From Chryseobacterium sp. FH1 (lineage in GTDB: Bacteria > Bacteroidota > Bacteroidia > Flavobacteriales > Weeksellaceae), in the NCBI RefSeq assembly GCF_000735135.1, contig NZ_JPLZ01000006.1, forward strand, positions 1,550,001 through 1,614,000: 64,000 nucleotides of DNA, read 5' to 3'. The notes beneath the pieces are model-generated. The model saw only the letters and a list, made by a program, of their open reading frames with translations. It did not search any database and was not told the DNA's origin. This document shows positions 60,014-64,000 of the stretch, in pieces; the stretch's first letter is position 1; the number at the start of each line of letters is the position of its first letter. The position numbers and the translations under genes were made by a program.

Positions 60014-61204
60014 CTACAAATTGATTTTCAGTTCGATTTTAAAGCTGTTTTCAAGGGTTGTGATCTTCAGATCGTGTTGATTTGGATATAATAATTGAAG
60101 ACGTTTTTTGATATTTTCCAAGCCAATTCCACCAAATTCTTTCTTGATCTCTGTTTTGTCAAAATCATTTTCCAGAACAAAGTAAAATATGTCATTTTCC
60201 ACTTTAATTTTCTGGTCAATAAACTGATTGGCAGAATTCTTCAATCCATATTTGAAAGCATTTTCGATGAATGTAAAAGTCAAAAGTGGAGCGATGTAAA
60301 GCCCAGCGCTCTGGTCATCACCCAAAATTTCCAACTGGATATTTTTGTCTCTCGGATAACGCATTTTTTCAAGTTCAAAATAATTTCTGATGAAGTCCAA
60401 TTCCTTTTCCAGGGACACTTTTTCAGAATTGGATTCGTAAAGGGTGTAGCTCATAATGTCGGAAAGATTCAAGACAACTTCCGGCGCGGAATCGTCTTTT
60501 TTCACAATCAAACCGTACAGATTATTCAAGGTGTTGAAGAGGAAGTGTGGATTAAGTTGCGATTTCAAAAAGTCTTTTTCAATATTGACATTCTGGATCT
60601 CGACCTCTAGTTTTTGCTGTTGAAGTTGCGTCGTTTTGTTATAAATTCTCACAATCTCAAACAAGATCTTCACAAAGAAAAAAGGTGACAAAATATAGAT
60701 CACAAGCATAATGTTGGACAATACAACCTCAAGTCCAATGACTTCTTTAATGCTTTGATTCGCAAAAACTTTGATTATTCCAGCGAATCTTCCAGTTTTG
60801 ATTTCCCAACCTAAATAATGGTAGAGGCGAAACATAGAATTGTTGACAATAAGCCAAATATAAATGCTGACAGGAATTAATATTGATGTGATGATCAGGA
60901 AATTATTGATTCTGAATTTCTTAATTTTTGGAAATATCAAATAAAAAAATCCATAAAAGATAACTGCATTGCTTACAAACGTCCTGAAAGTCATAAGGAA
61001 ACATTCAAAATAAGTGATTTTGGAATCAAAACGATAATAGACAAAAAGTAATGTAGAAAAGAAAAACCACATCATGAAATGGAAAATGATCTTCGGGCTT
61101 CCGTTGTAAAATCGTTCAAAGTCCTGCAGAAAATTTTGATTCGACAGTTGTTCTTTCGAGAAAGGGTTTTCTTGCATTTTGCTCGTATTAAAAGGCATTT
61201 TCAA
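60014..61204 (-). CDS. LytS-type membrane histidine kinase
   Basis: The 396-residue protein has four N-terminal membrane segments (about 42-57, 75-92, 102-121, 160-185), a coiled segment and a His_kinase domain with KSQLNPHFLFNTLNNL (His220) and the ATPase N-box (FIENAFKYGLK). The G-box GGIGLENIKKRL follows. It would phosphorylate Asp56 of the downstream regulator. The signal is not recognisable. The exact start among Met1, Met3 and Met10 is uncertain. Confidence 0.88.
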   Translation of the reverse strand: MKMPFNTSKMQENPFSKEQLSNQNFLQDFERFYNGSPKIIFHFMMWFFFSTLLFVYYRFDSKITYFECFLMTFRTFVSNAVIFYGFFYLIFPKIKKFRINNFLIITSILIPVSIYIWLIVNNSMFRLYHYLGWEIKTGRFAGIIKVFANQSIKEVIGLEVVLSNIMLVIYILSPFFFVKILFEIVRIYNKTTQLQQQKLEVEIQNVNIEKDFLKSQLNPHFLFNTLNNLYGLIVKKDDSAPEVVLNLSDIMSYTLYESNSEKVSLEKELDFIRNYFELEKMRYPRDKNIQLEILGDDQSAGLYIAPLLTFTFIENAFKYGLKNSANQFIDQKIKVENDIFYFVLENDFDKTEIKKEFGGIGLENIKKRLQLLYPNQHDLKITTLENSFKIELKINL

Positions 61205-61238
61205 AAATAGGCTTTTGATATTTTAATTTGAAATAAAT

Positions 61239-62087
61239 CTAAAATTTTTGTAAGATCTCATCCACTTCTATCAGGTTGAAGTTCTTATCATTTTTGATGA
61301 GATCGTAGATCATCGCAGAGTGTCCGGCTCCGACTAGGATCAAGACATTCTTGCTTCCTTTCTTGATCTGAGCCTGAAAATTAGCATAGATCAAAAGATT
61401 TCGTCTGTACCAATCCGCAACCAAATTGGCTCCGAAATAATTGTCTTCAACACCAATTTTATTTGCTAATGAAATGTAAAAACCTTTATTGGATAGTCTG
61501 TTTTCAGCGGTATTCAGACATTTTAAAGTTTTTATCAATTCGATCTCGTTGATGCAGGTCTTGTAGTCAATTGAAAAACTTTTCAGACTTTCAGAGAATT
61601 CATTTTTAAGTTCTTCATTCTCACCAGCTTTCTTTTGGAGCAGGTCAAAACGCATTTCTGAGAAATGATCGATGGGATAGATGGAATCGTTTTTCGCCTT
61701 CTTTCCTAATCTGAAAGCCAGTTGATAGATCTCATTTTCCTTGTGTTTTTTCTTGGATCTTGAATTGGAGATTGTGTCTGTGACCTTATCAAAAGTATTA
61801 TTGAGATAGGCTTAGTAAAGTTGATTCAGTTTCGCTTTATTCGAAAATTCTTCCTCAACAAATATTTGGTCGGGTTTCAGTTTTCTGTAAATCAAATCTG
61901 TGATCTCTTCCAATTCAGCTTGGTTTTTTGGTTCAAGGATATTACGGACCTCAGACTTTATCGCATCATTTCCGGGATTGTTGAAGTGGTAAGTGCCAAG
62001 AAGTACAACATTGATCTTGTCCTGAGAATAGATCAAGGAATTGAAAAATATCAGAGAAAGAACAAAAAATATTTTAGCAGTTTTCAT
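61239..62087 (-). pseudogene. DUF5694-like protein gene split by an in-frame TAA
   Basis: The first part has a signal peptide and MKTAKIFFVLSLIFFNSLIY, VVLLGTYHFNNPGNDA and FVEEEFSNKAKLNQLY, then TAA at 61812-61814. The same frame then continues AYLNNTFDKVTDTISNSRSK, DHFSEMRFDLLQKK, YFGANLVADWYRRNLLIYA and VLILVGAGHSAMI to 61239. With a sense codon at the stop it would be a 282-residue protein of the GumN/TraB-like DUF5694 type (GTYHF and GAGH motifs). Both halves look well conserved, so the stop is recent or an error. Confidence 0.7.
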
Positions 62088-62234
62088 AGCATTGAATTAT
62101 TAACGGACCAAAAGTAAAATCGAAAAGGTTTTATATCAATTATAATCGCTGAAAATGGATTTTTGTCCGTCAGAATTTAATTTTTCATCGATGAAGAAAA
62201 ATCATTATTTTTATCGGGAAATAAATCAAAAACT

Positions 62235-63347
62235 ATGTCGATCAACAGACGAGACTGGCTGAAAACCGCTTTCCTGGGAAGTGCAGCACTCACACTTTCC
62301 CCACTTGAATTCCTTGCGAAAAATACCCCAAATTTCCACGAACTGAAGAACGATGACAAAACCATCCGCCTTTGTTTCAACGAGAATCCGTTTGGTGTTT
62401 CCCCGAAAGCTTTGGAAGCGATGCAAAAAAGCCTGAGTCTTTCCTCGATGTATGATTTCAAATTTGCGGATACTTTGAGTGCGAAACTGGCAGAGAAAAA
62501 CCAGTTGAAACAAGAAAATATTTTAGTTTCGGCGGGTTCGTCTTTTTTGTTGGAATTGATCATTAAGTATGTTTCGTTGGACAAAGGACATTTCATTATT
62601 CCAGATCCGTCTTTCACTATTTTTGAACCGATTGGCGAATTTCTGGGAATGTCAAAAACCGTTATTCCTTTGAATGAACAAAAGCGAATCGACCTCGATA
62701 AAATGAAAAGGTCAATACGAAATGATACAAAACTGATTTACATTTGCAACCCGAATAATCCAACTGGAGATTTGCTTTCAAGAATGGAAATTGAAAGTTT
62801 CATCAAGTCTGTTCCTGACAATATCACAATTCTGGTCGACGAAGCTTACATCGAATTTACCAATCAAAAATCTTTGGCAGATCTTGTGGATATTTATAAA
62901 AATCTGATTGTAACGAGAACATTTTCCAAGCTTTATGGTTTCGCTGGTGCAAGATTAGGCTATGCAATCGGTCATCCGAAAATGATTACAGAATTGAAAA
63001 AACTTCAAAGCTGGAGCGGTGCAGAAATCAGCGTAACAACTATGGCTGGCGCAATATCTGCGATGGAAGACCAGGAATTCATTTCCAAAGTATTGAATAA
63101 CAATCAAAAAGTGAAAGATTTTACAATGTCTGAATTTCAAAAAAGAGGCATCAAAACCATTCCGTCTTCTGCCAATTTTATTTATTTCTCATTGGAAAAT
63201 TACAAGGAAAATTATTTCAAAAAATTAAAAGATGCGAAAATCCTTGGCGGAAAAACCTATGAGCAGAATGAAAAATGGACGAGAATAAGTTTGGGGACAA
63301 TGGAGGAGATGAAGAAGTATTTTGAAGTAATTTCTTTAAAAAAGTAA
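62235..63347 (+). CDS. Exported PLP-dependent aminotransferase, histidinol-phosphate-like, with twin-arginine signal
   Basis: The 370-residue protein begins MSINRRDWLKTAFLGSAALT, a twin-arginine (Tat-like) signal with RR at 5-6. The class I/II aminotransferase body follows: NENPFGVSPKAL, YICNPNNPTGDLL, ILVDEAYIEF, and TRTFSKLYGFAGARLGY with Lys232. It resembles histidinol-phosphate aminotransferases, but an exported copy is not the usual his enzyme. Tat export would carry the folded, PLP-loaded protein to the periplasm. Confidence 0.85.
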   Translation: MSINRRDWLKTAFLGSAALTLSPLEFLAKNTPNFHELKNDDKTIRLCFNENPFGVSPKALEAMQKSLSLSSMYDFKFADTLSAKLAEKNQLKQENILVSAGSSFLLELIIKYVSLDKGHFIIPDPSFTIFEPIGEFLGMSKTVIPLNEQKRIDLDKMKRSIRNDTKLIYICNPNNPTGDLLSRMEIESFIKSVPDNITILVDEAYIEFTNQKSLADLVDIYKNLIVTRTFSKLYGFAGARLGYAIGHPKMITELKKLQSWSGAEISVTTMAGAISAMEDQEFISKVLNNNQKVKDFTMSEFQKRGIKTIPSSANFIYFSLENYKENYFKKLKDAKILGGKTYEQNEKWTRISLGTMEEMKKYFEVISLKK

Positions 63348-63348
63348 G

Positions 63349-63882
63349 ATGATGAAAGTGAAATTTACTAAAATATTTTTTTTCTCTTTTATTTTAATTT
63401 CTATTCAGTGTCTATCTCAAAATGGATTATTTGACAAGAATAGATTAAAAATACAACAAGAAGTGCATCTTATTGATAGTCTTAACATATTAAGTTTAGA
63501 TTCCGTTAAGCTATTAATAAACGATAGTATAAATGTTAATGTTAAAAAATTTACTGATAGAATAGTTGCTAAAAATGTTTTAAGAAATAGCAATACTAAT
63601 TTTGAAATTAAATATTATTTGAAAAATGGAGAATTATTTTTTATCAAAATTGAAGAACAAAGTACAAATTTATCAGATTTAAAAAAGCACACAGAATATT
63701 ACATTTCAAAAAATAAAATTTCAGATGTAAATTATTATCGTAATATGAGAATTTGTTTACCAATTTCTTTAGATGCCGATATTGATAAACAATTTGGCTA
63801 TAACAAAAATCTTAGTGAAAACTTTATGAAAAAATATGTTTTTCAATTATACAAGAAAATAAATAAAACATTAAGATTGTAA
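63349..63882 (+). CDS. Hypothetical secreted protein
   Basis: The 177-residue protein has a signal peptide (FTKIFFFSFILISIQCLSQ) and no recognised domain. The composition is Lys/Asn-rich (INDSINVNVKKFTDR, KYYLKNGELFFIKIEEQS), more AT-rich than the neighbouring aminotransferase gene, which ends 1 bp before it. Confidence 0.72.
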   Translation: MMKVKFTKIFFFSFILISIQCLSQNGLFDKNRLKIQQEVHLIDSLNILSLDSVKLLINDSINVNVKKFTDRIVAKNVLRNSNTNFEIKYYLKNGELFFIKIEEQSTNLSDLKKHTEYYISKNKISDVNYYRNMRICLPISLDADIDKQFGYNKNLSENFMKKYVFQLYKKINKTLRL

Positions 63883-63886
63883 GTAA

Positions 63887-64000
63887 TCACGCCATAATAT
63901 TACTAAACTCTTTCCGATACTGCGACGGACTTTTCTGCGTATGTTCCTTAAAAGTTTTGTTGAAATAACTGAAGTTGTTGAAGCCACTTTCAAAACAGAT
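63887..64000 (-). CDS. AraC family regulator, C-terminal fragment
   Basis: The frame runs in from the window edge and ends at the stop at 63887. The 37 residues (CFESGFNNFSYFNKTFKEHT, QKSPSQYRKEF) are the second helix-turn-helix and C-terminal signature of AraC/XylS proteins. The rest lies outside the window. Confidence 0.88.
   Translation of the reverse strand: MCFESGFNNFSYFNKTFKEHTQKSPSQYRKEFSNIMA

Overview
The window is an AT-rich chromosomal segment of a Bacteroidota, most likely a flavobacterium of the Chryseobacterium/Weeksellaceae type. The evidence is gldB-gldC, porT, an S46 dipeptidyl peptidase, a zapA locus followed by a Flavobacteria-type 6S RNA, promoters of the form TTG-n~20-TAnnTTTG, no Shine-Dalgarno pattern, and long intergenic inverted repeats built from recurring words. 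Most of it is ordinary core genome.

Layout. 1-20876 is core: RNase Y (partial), 6S RNA, zapA, porT, ubiE/menG, ribD, nadE, gldBC, a cystathionine gamma-synthase-like enzyme, pheA, an unusual RelA/SpoT-domain protein, an APC permease, a D-3-phosphoglycerate dehydrogenase-like enzyme and ansA. A tRNA-Ser(GGA) at 20996-21082 marks the start of an accessory island that runs to about 36676. From 36677 to the end the core resumes: M16 peptidase, DEAD-box helicase, polysaccharide deacetylase, DPP11-like S46 peptidase, the agmatine-to-putrescine pair aguB-aguA, an MFS exporter, typA, a GHL10-like glycosidase, purU, a LytS/LytR-type two-component pair and an exported aminotransferase.

The island has three parts. 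(1) 21277-27387 is an array of four minus-strand gene cassettes separated by 130-140 bp hairpin elements that behave like integron attC sites. In three cassettes the outer 7-9 bp of the hairpin is complementary to the far end of the same cassette, as integron cassettes require. No integrase is present. The cassettes carry nuclease-like or defence-like pairs: GIY-YIG plus PD-(D/E)XK-like, DUF3800 plus zinc-ribbon/DUF4145, and a DGQHR protein plus a membrane protein. One further gene is broken by an in-frame stop. (2) 27663-30340 is the most exciting locus: an XRE regulator and palindromic operator, a highly structured RNA with a 25-nt single-stranded tail and a T10 tract, an ECF-like sigma factor, and a one-base-spaced Cas12f/TnpB-like protein that lacks RuvC catalytic residues and the C-terminal zinc finger/RuvC-III part. 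This is the architecture of a nuclease-dead Cas12f-sigma-guide RNA system for RNA-guided transcription. (3) 30505-36490 holds a small three-gene operon with paralogous CxxC proteins, an IS3 transposase remnant, several genes broken by homopolymer frameshifts or in-frame stops, an excisionase-like HTH gene, an isochorismatase and a decayed gene.

Disrupted reading frames recur across the window: in-frame stops at 27165, 34290 and 61812, and homopolymer events at 5413-5424, 32157, 33662 and 33829. Several are in the island. They may be real decay or contingency loci, or consensus errors in the assembly.
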